DNA of 48,088 bases. It comes from Halalkalibacillus halophilus DSM 18494. GTDB lineage: Bacteria; Bacillota; Bacilli; Bacillales; Alkalibacillaceae. The notes under the pieces are model-generated. The model was not told where the DNA came from, did not search any database, and was given only the letters and a program-made list of their open reading frames with translations. The stretch is taken from assembly GCF_000423105.1 (NCBI RefSeq), contig NZ_AUHI01000019.1, forward strand, positions 1 to 48,088, written 5' to 3'. Made by a program: the position numbers and the translations under genes. Positions 1-7,995 of this stretch are shown here, piece after piece; within the stretch, counting starts at the first letter, position 1, and each line of letters begins with the position of its first letter.

Positions 1-316
1 TTTCCCCAATGAAAAGGCCGCGTTTCGTCTAATTGGAGCCGTGTTAATGGATTACAACGATAACCTAGATCGAGGCAACCGCAAGTATATCTATCGAGCG
101 AACACGTAGTCATTTGACACCGCCCTTAGGGACCATGCATCTCGAGGTCAACAGGCAGCTTTTCAAAAATTCTGCCTCTCTGCCTAAAAGGCTCGCATGG
201 TCCCTCCTCGGCGTCAAATGCGCAGCGTTATCTAGACGAAGTCGTCCCCTAGATGACCCGCTCTACCCACAGGTGAAAATGAAGTAGCACTTTTACACAT
301 AATTATGGACTTGACA
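1..316 (+). mobile_element. IS256-family element, 3' end (left copy)
   Basis: Seen: the first 316 bases are the inverted repeat of 47738-48053 with no mismatch found by eye. The segment holds the last 35 codons of a transposase (stop 107-109), then about 207 noncoding bases, and ends in TTTTACACATAATTATGG plus ACTTGACA (293-316). Known: IS256-type terminal repeats read like AAAGTCC..ATAATT.GTGTAAAA, which this matches in reverse. The element has run into the 3' end of hisC. The inner flank (317-325) does not match the inner flank of the other copy, so no target duplication is visible inside the window. Confidence 0.88.
2..109 (+). CDS. IS256-family (mutator-type) transposase, C-terminal fragment
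   Basis: Partial gene entering from the left edge. The 35 visible residues include FPNEKAAFRLIGAVLMDYN, the conserved C-terminal signature of IS256/MULE-type DDE transposases (usual form FPNE.A..RLIGA.LM). The catalytic DDE residues lie upstream of the window. The gene ends with TAG at 107-109. The right-hand copy shows 12 further upstream residues (QEVRRREQVARI), which also fit the family. Function: cut-and-paste or copy-out transposition of the IS. Whether the full gene is intact cannot be judged here. Confidence 0.85.
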   Translation, partial: FPNEKAAFRLIGAVLMDYNDNLDRGNRKYIYRANT

Positions 317-1372
317 CCGCACAATTTCCTTCACTGCTTGAATAAGGGCTCTCATCTCTTCATCGGTTCCTACGGTTACTCTTATATAGCCATTTATGAC
401 AGGCTTATTAAAGAAGCGCACGTAAATTCCCCTAATTTTCAATTGCTCGTATAAGTATGCTGCGTCGACATGTAACGGTTTTAAAAATAAGAAGTTCGCT
501 TTGGAGTCGACTACCTCAAAAGATAACGCTTCAAACACGTCTTTACACCATTCGCGTGTTGCAATGATCTGATTTAAAATTTCTCGATAGTACTCTTCAT
601 CCTGTACAGCCGCTTCTGCTCCAGCCAACGTCACACGGTTAATCGTATACGAATTAAAGGAATTTTTTATCCTAATTAATCCTTGAATTAAATGCTTTTG
701 ACCGACTGCATAACCTAACCGCATGCCGGCTAATGCGTGCGATTTCGAAAGCGTCTTCGTCACAAGTAAATTAGGGTAAGTGTGCGTGAGTTGCACCGCC
801 GACTCTGCTCCAAAGTCGACATAAGCTTCATCAATAATAACCACTTTATTCGCATTGGCTTTCACTATCTCTTCAACTTGCTCTATGTTTAAGGCGATGC
901 CAGTCGGTGCATTGGGATTTGGGAAAATGACTCCCCCAATTGCACTTTTCATCCCTTCTACATCAATCGATAAATCTTCCTTTAAAGGAACTTCTTGAAA
1001 AGGAATATCGAAAAGTTTGCAATAAACAGGGTAAAAGCTATACGTAATTTCCGGAAACTTAATCGCTTCATTCGGTTCAAAAAAAGCTTGAAAGGCAAAA
1101 GCTAACACTTCATCTGAACCATTTCCAACGAAGACATTTTGATCAGAAACCCCTTCTTTTTCTCCAATTTTTATTTTTAATTGATCCAAAGTTGGCGAAG
1201 GATATCTTCTCAAATGATCATTCACTGCGAGTTTCATTGATTCGATACTTTTAGGAGATGGTGGGTACGGGTTTTCATTTGTGTTTAGTTTTATAACACC
1301 CGCTTCATACGGTTGTTCCCCTGGCTGGTAAGGTTCTGTATTTTTCACCGTACTGCTCCAGAATTTACTCAC
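293..1372 (-). CDS. hisC: Histidinol-phosphate aminotransferase, 3' end rewritten by IS
   Basis: PLP-dependent class I/II aminotransferase that converts imidazole-acetol phosphate to histidinol phosphate. Visible motifs: LNTNENPYPPSP (29-40), VGNGSDE (82-88), PNPNAPTG (151-158), DEAYVDF (181-187) and the Schiff-base lysine K210 in TLSKSHALAGMRLG. The start is GTG with AAAGGG nine bases upstream, inside the end of hisI, so it is the last gene of the his operon. Odd: the last seven residues (CQVHNYV) and the stop are encoded by the IS terminal repeat; native sequence ends at Arg352. At 359 aa it is close to the usual length, so few native residues were lost and activity is plausible. The B. subtilis his operon lacks hisC, which there sits with trp/aro genes. 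Confidence 0.95.
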   Translation of the reverse strand: MSKFWSSTVKNTEPYQPGEQPYEAGVIKLNTNENPYPPSPKSIESMKLAVNDHLRRYPSPTLDQLKIKIGEKEGVSDQNVFVGNGSDEVLAFAFQAFFEPNEAIKFPEITYSFYPVYCKLFDIPFQEVPLKEDLSIDVEGMKSAIGGVIFPNPNAPTGIALNIEQVEEIVKANANKVVIIDEAYVDFGAESAVQLTHTYPNLLVTKTLSKSHALAGMRLGYAVGQKHLIQGLIRIKNSFNSYTINRVTLAGAEAAVQDEEYYREILNQIIATREWCKDVFEALSFEVVDSKANFLFLKPLHVDAAYLYEQLKIRGIYVRFFNKPVINGYIRVTVGTDEEMRALIQAVKEIVRCQVHNYV

Positions 1373-1378
1373 CTAAGC

Positions 1379-2008
1379 TCACCCTTTCATTCGTTCTGTA
1401 AGTACTTGTTTCACTTGTTCAATAGAAACCTCTTTTTCACCCATCAATACAAGGACATGATAGATTAAATCTGCAATTTCCATTGATAAATTTTCATTGT
1501 CATCGTTTTTAGCACCGATTAAAATCTCCCCAGCTTCTTCACTGATTTTCTTCAATATTTTATCGACGCCTTCTGTTTGAAGATATGTTGTATACGATCC
1601 TTCTTGCGGGTTCTTTTTTCGATCTTGAATCGAGGCAAATACATCGTGAATCACTTCGCGTTTATATTCCATCGTTTCATTCTGTAGTTCGACCGAGCGA
1701 TAAAAACAGGAATGTTCCCCCGTGTGGCAAGCTGGTCCTTCTGGTTCTACTTTTAATAAAATGGTGTCCTCATCACAATCATAGTCAAAACTTTTAACAT
1801 GTTGGATATTTCCAGAAGTTGCGCCTTTATTCCACAACTCGTCTCTACTTCTACTGAAGAACCAAGCTGTTTTTGACTCGATCGTACGTTTTACTGCTTC
1901 ATCATTCATGTAAGCAAGCATCAGGACTTCTCCTGTCCGCACATGTTGGACAACAGCGGGAATCAATCCTCGATCATCGTAATTAAAATCTGTACTGTTC
2001 AATCTCAT
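1379..2008 (-). CDS. hisI: Phosphoribosyl-AMP cyclohydrolase / phosphoribosyl-ATP pyrophosphatase
   Basis: Bifunctional HisIE, steps 2 and 3 of histidine synthesis in the cytoplasm. The N-terminal cyclohydrolase domain shows MLAYMN, FFSRSR..WNKGATSGN, the acidic metal motif DCDEDT and GPACHTGEHSCF, whose cysteines and histidine bind zinc. The C-terminal HisE domain (about residues 115-209) is MazG-like with EEAGEILIGAKN and EIADLIYH. ATG at 2008 overlaps the hisF stop (TGATG), giving translational coupling; a GTG one codon upstream is possible. Length is normal for fused HisIE. Next gene: hisC. Confidence 0.95.
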   Translation of the reverse strand: MRLNSTDFNYDDRGLIPAVVQHVRTGEVLMLAYMNDEAVKRTIESKTAWFFSRSRDELWNKGATSGNIQHVKSFDYDCDEDTILLKVEPEGPACHTGEHSCFYRSVELQNETMEYKREVIHDVFASIQDRKKNPQEGSYTTYLQTEGVDKILKKISEEAGEILIGAKNDDNENLSMEIADLIYHVLVLMGEKEVSIEQVKQVLTERMKG

Positions 2009-2766
2009 CACCCTTGTCTAATTGGAATCTGATGTTCCACTAAATATTGTTTTAATGAAGCGATCTCTATTTCATTGAAGTGGAACACTGAAGCAGCTAA
2101 TGCCGCATCCGCTTTTCCTTCAACAAATACATCACGAAAATGTTCCATACTTCCTGCTCCACCAGAAGCTACAATTGGAATAGACACTTGCTCTCCAAGT
2201 AATCGCAGGGTTTGGTTATCATACCCTTCTTTCACTCCATCCGTATTAATAGCGTTCAAAACAATTTCCCCTGCGCCACGATCTTCTCCTTCTTTCGCCC
2301 AGTCAATTAAATTCATGCCTGTATCTTCTCGACCACCTTTAACAAAAACGCGGAATTCTCCGTCGATTTCTTTGGCATCAATCGATAACACGACACACTG
2401 GCTACCGAATTTTTGAGCTGCTTGATTAATTAAATCAGGATTTGCAACGGCAGCACTATTTATTGAAATTTTATCCGCACCAGCGTTTAAAACAGAACGA
2501 AAGTCTTCCACGGTACGAATACCTCCGCCAACCGTGAAAGGGATATGCACTTGTTCTCCGACTTGTTCTACGATCTCTAAGAAAATATTCCGCTCCTCAT
2601 AGGAAGCAGTAATGTCATAAAGGACCACTTCGTCTGCTCCGAGTTCACTATAGCGTTTAGCTAATTCAACTGGGTCCCCAACATCTTTAATATTCTCAAA
2701 CTTAGTTCCTTTTACAACGCGTCCGTCCTGCACATCTAAACACGGTATAATTCGTTTTGCTAACAT
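2008..2766 (-). CDS. hisF: Imidazole glycerol phosphate synthase, cyclase subunit
   Basis: (beta/alpha)8 barrel that uses ammonia from HisH to convert PRFAR into imidazole glycerol phosphate and AICAR. Catalytic aspartates are in place: D11 in IIPCLDVQDGRVVKG and D130 in VVLSIDAKE. Phosphate-binding loops are VGGGIRT (about 79-85) and ASGGAG in the C-terminal half. The 252-aa length is standard. It lies two bases downstream of hisA and overlaps the start of hisI, so the three are translated as a block. Confidence 0.97.
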   Translation of the reverse strand: MLAKRIIPCLDVQDGRVVKGTKFENIKDVGDPVELAKRYSELGADEVVLYDITASYEERNIFLEIVEQVGEQVHIPFTVGGGIRTVEDFRSVLNAGADKISINSAAVANPDLINQAAQKFGSQCVVLSIDAKEIDGEFRVFVKGGREDTGMNLIDWAKEGEDRGAGEIVLNAINTDGVKEGYDNQTLRLLGEQVSIPIVASGGAGSMEHFRDVFVEGKADAALAASVFHFNEIEIASLKQYLVEHQIPIRQG

Positions 2767-2768
2767 GT

Positions 2769-3476
2769 TTAAAGCTCCTTTACAATCGACTCGAAATCGA
2801 TTTTTCCTTCGTATAAGGCTTTTCCAATTATCGCGCCAGAGAGATGGTTAGCTTGCAATGTTCGTAAGTCCTCAAGAGTTGTCACGCCACCAGAAGCAAT
2901 CACATCGATTTCACTTAATGTATTAATATCTTGAAGTTCCGTTAAGTTTGGTCCAGCTAACATACCATCTTTGGATATGTCAGTATAAACAATTGTTTGC
3001 ACACCAATTGCTTCTAACTCTTTCACAAATGTACTTGCTTGTTTCGAACTCGTTTCTTTCCATCCATCCGTTGCGACATACCCATCTCTGGCATCTACAG
3101 AGATCACCACTTGCTCCGCATATCGCTCCACTGCTACTTTTAAAAATTCCGGATCTTTAATTGCTGCTGTACCGAGAATGACACGTGTGACACCTAAACT
3201 AAGGAGCGCTTCAATCCGCTGAATACTTCGCACGCCACCACCGACTTGAACGGGCACATCCACAGCTTCAATAATATCAGCGATCACTGCCATATTATTG
3301 TTCGTATCCCCTTTAGCCGCGTTCAAGTCCACTAGGTGAAGGTATGTCGCTCCCTTATCCACCCATTTTTGAGCCATTTTCACCGGATCCCCATACGAGG
3401 ATTGGCGGTCATAATCCCCTTGAATTAATCGGACACTTTGTTGATCAAACAAATCAATCGCTGGATAAATTATCAT
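2769..3476 (-). CDS. hisA: ProFAR isomerase
   Basis: (beta/alpha)8-barrel isomerase that opens the ribose of ProFAR to PRFAR (Amadori rearrangement). Catalytic D8 (YPAIDLFD) and D128 (ISVDARDGY) are both present, with phosphate loops VQVGGGVRS and IASGGV. Length 235 aa is slightly below the usual 240-245 but nothing essential appears missing. The start overlaps the hisH stop by four bases (ATGA type). A paralogue of HisF, as in other bacteria. Confidence 0.96.
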   Translation of the reverse strand: MIIYPAIDLFDQQSVRLIQGDYDRQSSYGDPVKMAQKWVDKGATYLHLVDLNAAKGDTNNNMAVIADIIEAVDVPVQVGGGVRSIQRIEALLSLGVTRVILGTAAIKDPEFLKVAVERYAEQVVISVDARDGYVATDGWKETSSKQASTFVKELEAIGVQTIVYTDISKDGMLAGPNLTELQDINTLSEIDVIASGGVTTLEDLRTLQANHLSGAIIGKALYEGKIDFESIVKEL

Positions 3477-4087
3477 TTTGTCATCTCCCCGAAGTTAAGT
3501 AATAACTGCTTCCCGACACGTCCACTCTTTTCCGGGTGAAATTGCATGCCGATTACGTGATCACGCTTCACTGCAGAAGGAAACGTCTGTCCATACTCTG
3601 TTTGGAACAATATATCTTGCTGGTCATGTGGGTTTGCAAAATAGGAATGAACGAAATAAACATAGTCTAAAGGCATAATATTTTCATTAATTAGATCGTC
3701 TATATACGTTTCTGTTACTTCTAGTTGATTCCACCCGATATGTGGAACTTTTACAGAACTTTCAAACCGAACAATATCGCCTGGAATCAAACCTAATCCT
3801 TTGTGCTTTCCGTATTCGAAGCTTTTATCGAATAATAACTGCATACCTAAACAGATACCTAATAGTGGTTTGCCTCGGTCCACTTGGTCTTTAATTACCT
3901 CTATAAATCCCATGTGCTCGAGCTGTTCGATCGCTTCTCCAAACGCGCCAACACCAGGCAAAATAATACCAGATGCATCCTCTAATTCTTCTGGATTGGT
4001 TGTAATGAATGCTTCAATTTCCAATTCCTTCAAGGCATGTCGCACGCTTTTTAAATTTCCAGCTCCATAATCAATAATCGCAATCAT
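3473..4087 (-). CDS. hisH: Imidazole glycerol phosphate synthase, glutaminase subunit
   Basis: Class I glutamine amidotransferase that feeds ammonia to HisF. The catalytic triad is visible: C79 in LLGICLGMQLLF, with H184 and E186 in GMQFHPEKSG; the oxyanion strand is LPGVGAFG (43-50). Length 204 aa is normal. It sits 16 bases after hisB and overlaps hisA. Confidence 0.97.
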   Translation of the reverse strand: MIAIIDYGAGNLKSVRHALKELEIEAFITTNPEELEDASGIILPGVGAFGEAIEQLEHMGFIEVIKDQVDRGKPLLGICLGMQLLFDKSFEYGKHKGLGLIPGDIVRFESSVKVPHIGWNQLEVTETYIDDLINENIMPLDYVYFVHSYFANPHDQQDILFQTEYGQTFPSAVKRDHVIGMQFHPEKSGRVGKQLLLNFGEMTK

Positions 4088-4103
4088 TCCTATACCTCCA
4101 ATA

Positions 4104-4691
4104 TTACAAGCTGCCTTTTGTCGAAGGAATGGACTGATTTCCTTCTTCCACTGTTATAGCCGTTCGTATAGCCCTACCTAGCCCTTTGAAAATCGACTCC
4201 ACTATATGGTGGCTATTCTTTCCGTGAATAAGTTTCACATGTAAGGTGATCCCGGCATGTGTAGAAAATGCTCTTAAAAATTCTTCCACTAATTCGCTAT
4301 CAAAATCCCCTATTTTCTCTGGTAAATCAGCTACATCATAGACAAGAAATGGTCGGTTGGATAAGTCTAGTGCAACTAATGATAAGGACTCATCCATCGG
4401 TGTATAGGCATGCCCATATCGAGTGATGCCCCGCTTATCCCCTACTGCTTCTTTTACAGCCTGTCCTAAAACAATACCGACATCTTCAACCGTATGATGG
4501 TCATCTACGAAAGTGTCACCATCAGCATTTAGAGATAAGTCGAGTTTCCCGTGAGCTGCGAACAACGTCAGCATATGATCGAAAAATCCAACACCTGTAT
4601 GAATCGTTAGGTTAGGATCTGATTCATCTAAAGCTAAGGAAAGATTAATTTTGGTTTCATGTGTTTCTCGTTTAATATTAGACTCTCGCAT
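4104..4691 (-). CDS. hisB: Imidazoleglycerol-phosphate dehydratase
   Basis: Mn-dependent monofunctional dehydratase. Histidine-rich metal motifs are DDHHTVED (63-70) and NSHHIVES in the second half-repeat, plus GVGFFDHML (33-41). At 195 aa it is the short Gram-positive form without a fused phosphatase domain; the phosphatase role falls to the separate PHP-family hisJ. Lies 14 bases after hisD. Confidence 0.97.
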   Translation of the reverse strand: MRESNIKRETHETKINLSLALDESDPNLTIHTGVGFFDHMLTLFAAHGKLDLSLNADGDTFVDDHHTVEDVGIVLGQAVKEAVGDKRGITRYGHAYTPMDESLSLVALDLSNRPFLVYDVADLPEKIGDFDSELVEEFLRAFSTHAGITLHVKLIHGKNSHHIVESIFKGLGRAIRTAITVEEGNQSIPSTKGSL

Positions 4692-4705
4692 GTTAAAGCC
4701 TCCCG

Positions 4706-5989
4706 TTATTCAAAGCGTTTTTTTACAGAAGCGGCGTGCCCATCTAGCCCTTCTTCTAATGCAAAACGATCTATTTGATTCACTACTTTACCTAAAGCCT
4801 CTTCGTTGTAATATATGACACTTGATTTCTTCATAAAATCATACACCCCTAAAGGTGAGGAGAATTTCGCAGTACCATTCGTTGGTAACGTGTGATTTGG
4901 TCCAGCAAAATAATCACCTAATGCTTCCGGTGCATACTCCCCTAAGAAGATTGCTCCCGCGTGCTTGATTTTTTCTAACTGTTCAAAAGGATTTTCGGTA
5001 TGCACTTCCAGGTGTTCTGGTGCAAGTTCATTGACCAGTTCGAATCCTATTTTCAAATCATCCACTACATATAAAGCACCTTGCTGTTTAATCGATTGGT
5101 TTATAATAGATTGGCGATTTAACTGTTCCGTTTGAGCTTCCACTTCTTGTTTCACCCGTTCAGCAAACGCTTGAGAGGTTGTTACTACAATCGACGAAGC
5201 AAGCTCATCATGTTCAGCTTGAGCAAGCATATCAGCCGCTACAAAAGCTGGATTGGCATATTCATCCGCGATCACACAAACTTCACTCGGACCGGCGATC
5301 ATATCTATTCCTACATCACCAAAGACCATCTTCTTTGCGCGAGCAACATACGCATTTCCAGGTCCTACTATTTTATCAACTGGAGTAACCGTTTCTGTTC
5401 CATAAGCTAACGCTGCAATCCCATGAGCCCCACCTACTTTGAGGATCTCATCAGCACCTGCAATAGAAGCGGCGATTAGCGTATTTGGATGAATCGAGCC
5501 ATCTTCCTGTACAGGGGTCGTAACCGTAATCTTCTCAACTCCTGCAACCTTAGCGGGTATCACATTCATCAAAACCGTCGATGGATAAGCCGCTTTTCCA
5601 CCTGGAACATACACCCCCACTCGATCAATAGGTCGAACTTGTTGCCCAAGCCATACGCCATCCTCTTGATTCGTATACCAAGATTTCTCTCGCTGTTCCT
5701 CATGATATGCGGTAATATTCGTTTTCGCCTCTTTCACAATATCTTGAAACGCTTTTGAGGTAGCTTCAAAAGCAGCATCGATTTCCGCCTGTGTGGCGAC
5801 CAATTCATTTATATCCGCGTGATCAAGTTCTTTAATATAGCGAAAAACTGCTTCGTCTCCTTCTTGGCGAATCGCATTCACAATAATTTGTACACGTTGA
5901 TCGATTTGAACATAGTCTTCACTTGTTCGTTGTTTACGCTCTTTGACTATCGTGGGAATTTGTTCTCGCGTTACTGATTCAAGCTTCAT
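4706..5989 (-). CDS. hisD: Histidinol dehydrogenase
   Basis: Zn- and NAD-dependent enzyme that oxidises histidinol to histidine in two steps. Motifs: GVYVPGGKAAYPS (125-137), VGPGNAYVARAKK (208-220), IDMIAGPSE (228-236), zinc ligands Q257 and H260 in LAQAEHDE, the catalytic EH pair in PEHLEVH, and GPNHTLPTNG. Length 427 aa is typical. It overlaps the hisG stop by four bases. Confidence 0.97.
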   Translation of the reverse strand: MKLESVTREQIPTIVKERKQRTSEDYVQIDQRVQIIVNAIRQEGDEAVFRYIKELDHADINELVATQAEIDAAFEATSKAFQDIVKEAKTNITAYHEEQREKSWYTNQEDGVWLGQQVRPIDRVGVYVPGGKAAYPSTVLMNVIPAKVAGVEKITVTTPVQEDGSIHPNTLIAASIAGADEILKVGGAHGIAALAYGTETVTPVDKIVGPGNAYVARAKKMVFGDVGIDMIAGPSEVCVIADEYANPAFVAADMLAQAEHDELASSIVVTTSQAFAERVKQEVEAQTEQLNRQSIINQSIKQQGALYVVDDLKIGFELVNELAPEHLEVHTENPFEQLEKIKHAGAIFLGEYAPEALGDYFAGPNHTLPTNGTAKFSSPLGVYDFMKKSSVIYYNEEALGKVVNQIDRFALEEGLDGHAASVKKRFE

Positions 5990-6639
5990 GAAGACACACT
6001 CCCCTGCTTTGATAATTGTTCTTTTACATGATTGATGAAAGGTGTGATTCGAGACTCTTTTGTTTTATAACTTGCTTTATTTACAACTAATCGAGCACTA
6101 ATCTCAATCATATCTTCTAGAATTTGTAGGTTATTTTCACGAAGGGTGTTACCTGTTTCCACAATATCTACGATTACATCACTCAAGCCCACAATCGGGG
6201 CCAACTCTACTGAGCCATTTAATTTAATCGTTTCTATTTGTTTTCCCTGCTTTTTGAAATAGTCATTCGTGATTTTTGGGTATTTCGTCGCGATGGTTAA
6301 CGGAGATTGTTGATAAAAGTCATACGATTCCGGCCCGGCGATAGAAAATTTACATTTACCAAAACCTAAGTCAACTAGCTCGTACACGTCAATGCCGTTT
6401 TCTAGTAAGGTATCTTTCCCGGCAACGCCAATATCAGCCGCTCCATTTTCCACATACGTCCCAACATCCATCGCTTTTACAAGAATCATCTCAAATGCTC
6501 CGTCATCACTAAGGAATGTAAGCTTTCTACTTTTTTCATAATAAGAACTGAAATGAATTCCTGCTTGCTCAATTAATTGAAGGAAATCGTCTGTTAACCT
6601 TCCTTTTGCTAAAGCTAATTTAATTGGTTTATTTGCCAT
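5986..6639 (-). CDS. hisG: ATP phosphoribosyltransferase, catalytic subunit (short form)
   Basis: First and committed step: ATP plus PRPP to phosphoribosyl-ATP. The 217-aa protein is the short HisG_S form without the C-terminal ACT-like regulatory domain, so it depends on HisZ, encoded immediately upstream with an 11-base overlap. Motifs: LALAKGRL (8-15), the GVAGKDTLLE loop and the PRPP loop DIVETGNTLREN. Feedback inhibition by histidine would act through HisZ (family knowledge). Confidence 0.97.
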   Translation of the reverse strand: MANKPIKLALAKGRLTDDFLQLIEQAGIHFSSYYEKSRKLTFLSDDGAFEMILVKAMDVGTYVENGAADIGVAGKDTLLENGIDVYELVDLGFGKCKFSIAGPESYDFYQQSPLTIATKYPKITNDYFKKQGKQIETIKLNGSVELAPIVGLSDVIVDIVETGNTLRENNLQILEDMIEISARLVVNKASYKTKESRITPFINHVKEQLSKQGSVSS

Positions 6640-7870
6640 GTTGGGTCACCTCGTTTACTACATCGCTTATGGAAGGGATCGGTTTCGATTTTGAGCCTTG
6701 GAGTTTAAATGAACCATCATTTAGGTTAATGACATTTCCCGCTTCTGGAATGGAACTTGTGTTTGAACGAATTTCAGCTACTACCCCTGCTTCTCTTAGT
6801 TGTTTAGCTAGCTTAATCGCAGCTGCAGCTTGATTGGAATCGGGATATATAGAAACACTTGTCGACTGACCTTCCGTAAGTATATTCCCTTGATTTAAAA
6901 TCGCAATCAAATCATCTACATAGACTCCAAAACCTATTGCACTCGTTTCCATATCAAAATGCTCTGTTAAGGCATCATAACGGCCACCTTGGATCACTGA
7001 TTTCCCGTATCCCTCAACAAACCCTTGAAAAATAGTACCCGTATAGTATTGAAAATCATTAATTAATCCTAAATCAACGGAAACATATCGATCATATCCA
7101 AGCTCGATTAATTGTTCACTTAAAAAAGTAATATGACTTAACGTTTCACTCATTTCATTATTTAAACATAAAGGCTTTGCTTGCGTGACAACCTGTTCTA
7201 CTTGCCCAAACAATTGAGGCAAAGCAACGATTACATCAGCCACTTCTTTCTTTATATTCAAAGCTTCTACTTTACGTTTAATTTCAGCTTGATTTTTCTG
7301 TTCAATCAACTGTTGTAATTCGAATTGTTCTGCTTCTGTCAGGTCTACTTCTTTCATTAACCCTTTGAAAAATCCAGCCTGTCCTAATTCTAGATAAATG
7401 TTTTCCATTCCCGATGTAAGTAAGGAATCGATTGCTAGAACTATCATTTCTAAGTCGTGAATCGCTTCGCCTTGATCAAATTGTTCTACTCCTACTTGAG
7501 TAAACGACCTGGAAAACACATCGGACTCTCCATTATTCATGCGGAAAACATTCGTGACATAGGACAATTTATGAAAATCATTAACGTCTAGTTGTGCACT
7601 CGCCGCCATACGAGCAATAGGGATCGTTGCGTCTGGTCGTAATACAAGTATTTTCCCATCATGATCAATCATTTTAATCATTCGATCTGGATTGATTTTT
7701 CCAGGAATAGATAAAAATAAATCATAATATTCAAAAGTAGGTGTTTGTATTGGTTGAAACCCATTTGTATGCAATAATTGTTTCAGATTATCTATTACTC
7801 TTTCTTTTCTTAAGTAATCTTTCGCGTATAGGTCCGTTACACCACGAGGTAACGACTGTCCTTGATCCAT
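6629..7870 (-). CDS. hisZ: ATP phosphoribosyltransferase regulatory subunit
   Basis: Histidyl-tRNA synthetase-like protein without tRNA-charging ability that forms a hetero-octamer with short HisG and senses histidine. Class II synthetase core: VLRPDATIPIARM (motif 2-like) and YYTGTIFQGFVEGYG plus QGGRYD (histidine pocket). At 413 aa it is slightly longer than usual (about 390). First gene of the his operon: ATG with AAAGGGTG just upstream, preceded by a sigma-A promoter and a palindrome. The leader is too short for a T-box. Confidence 0.95.
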   Translation of the reverse strand: MDQGQSLPRGVTDLYAKDYLRKERVIDNLKQLLHTNGFQPIQTPTFEYYDLFLSIPGKINPDRMIKMIDHDGKILVLRPDATIPIARMAASAQLDVNDFHKLSYVTNVFRMNNGESDVFSRSFTQVGVEQFDQGEAIHDLEMIVLAIDSLLTSGMENIYLELGQAGFFKGLMKEVDLTEAEQFELQQLIEQKNQAEIKRKVEALNIKKEVADVIVALPQLFGQVEQVVTQAKPLCLNNEMSETLSHITFLSEQLIELGYDRYVSVDLGLINDFQYYTGTIFQGFVEGYGKSVIQGGRYDALTEHFDMETSAIGFGVYVDDLIAILNQGNILTEGQSTSVSIYPDSNQAAAAIKLAKQLREAGVVAEIRSNTSSIPEAGNVINLNDGSFKLQGSKSKPIPSISDVVNEVTQHGK

Positions 7871-7903
7871 CTAATCACCCTTTAACACTCTATTAGTTTA
7901 TCG

Positions 7904-7919
7904 CTTTATCAGGATAAAG
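7904..7919. promoter_or_regulatory. Perfect palindrome in his leader, candidate operator
   Basis: CTTTATC-AG-GATAAAG is a 16-bp inverted repeat just past the predicted transcription start and about 35 bases before the hisZ start. Its place would suit a repressor that blocks initiation or early elongation. A TrpR-family regulator (HisR/YerC) is known to control his genes in Firmicutes; assigning this site to it is inference, since I cannot compare with the published motif here. Confidence 0.5.
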
Positions 7920-7931
7920 TTTTATTTTACT

Positions 7932-7960
7932 ATTTTAATCAGTATACATGAAGCTGTCAA
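7932..7960 (-). promoter_or_regulatory. Sigma-A promoter of the his operon
   Basis: On the minus strand TTGACA (7960-7955), a 17-base spacer and TAAAAT (7937-7932) give a near-consensus vegetative promoter. It drives hisZ onward with a leader of about 55 bases. Confidence 0.82.
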
Positions 7961-7995
7961 CCGATTAAAATGATAGCTACAGAAAGGATGAGTTG

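Noticed and set aside
7871..7931. T-box or attenuator upstream of hisZ
   Set aside because: The leader is only about 55 bases with no T-box sequence or terminator.
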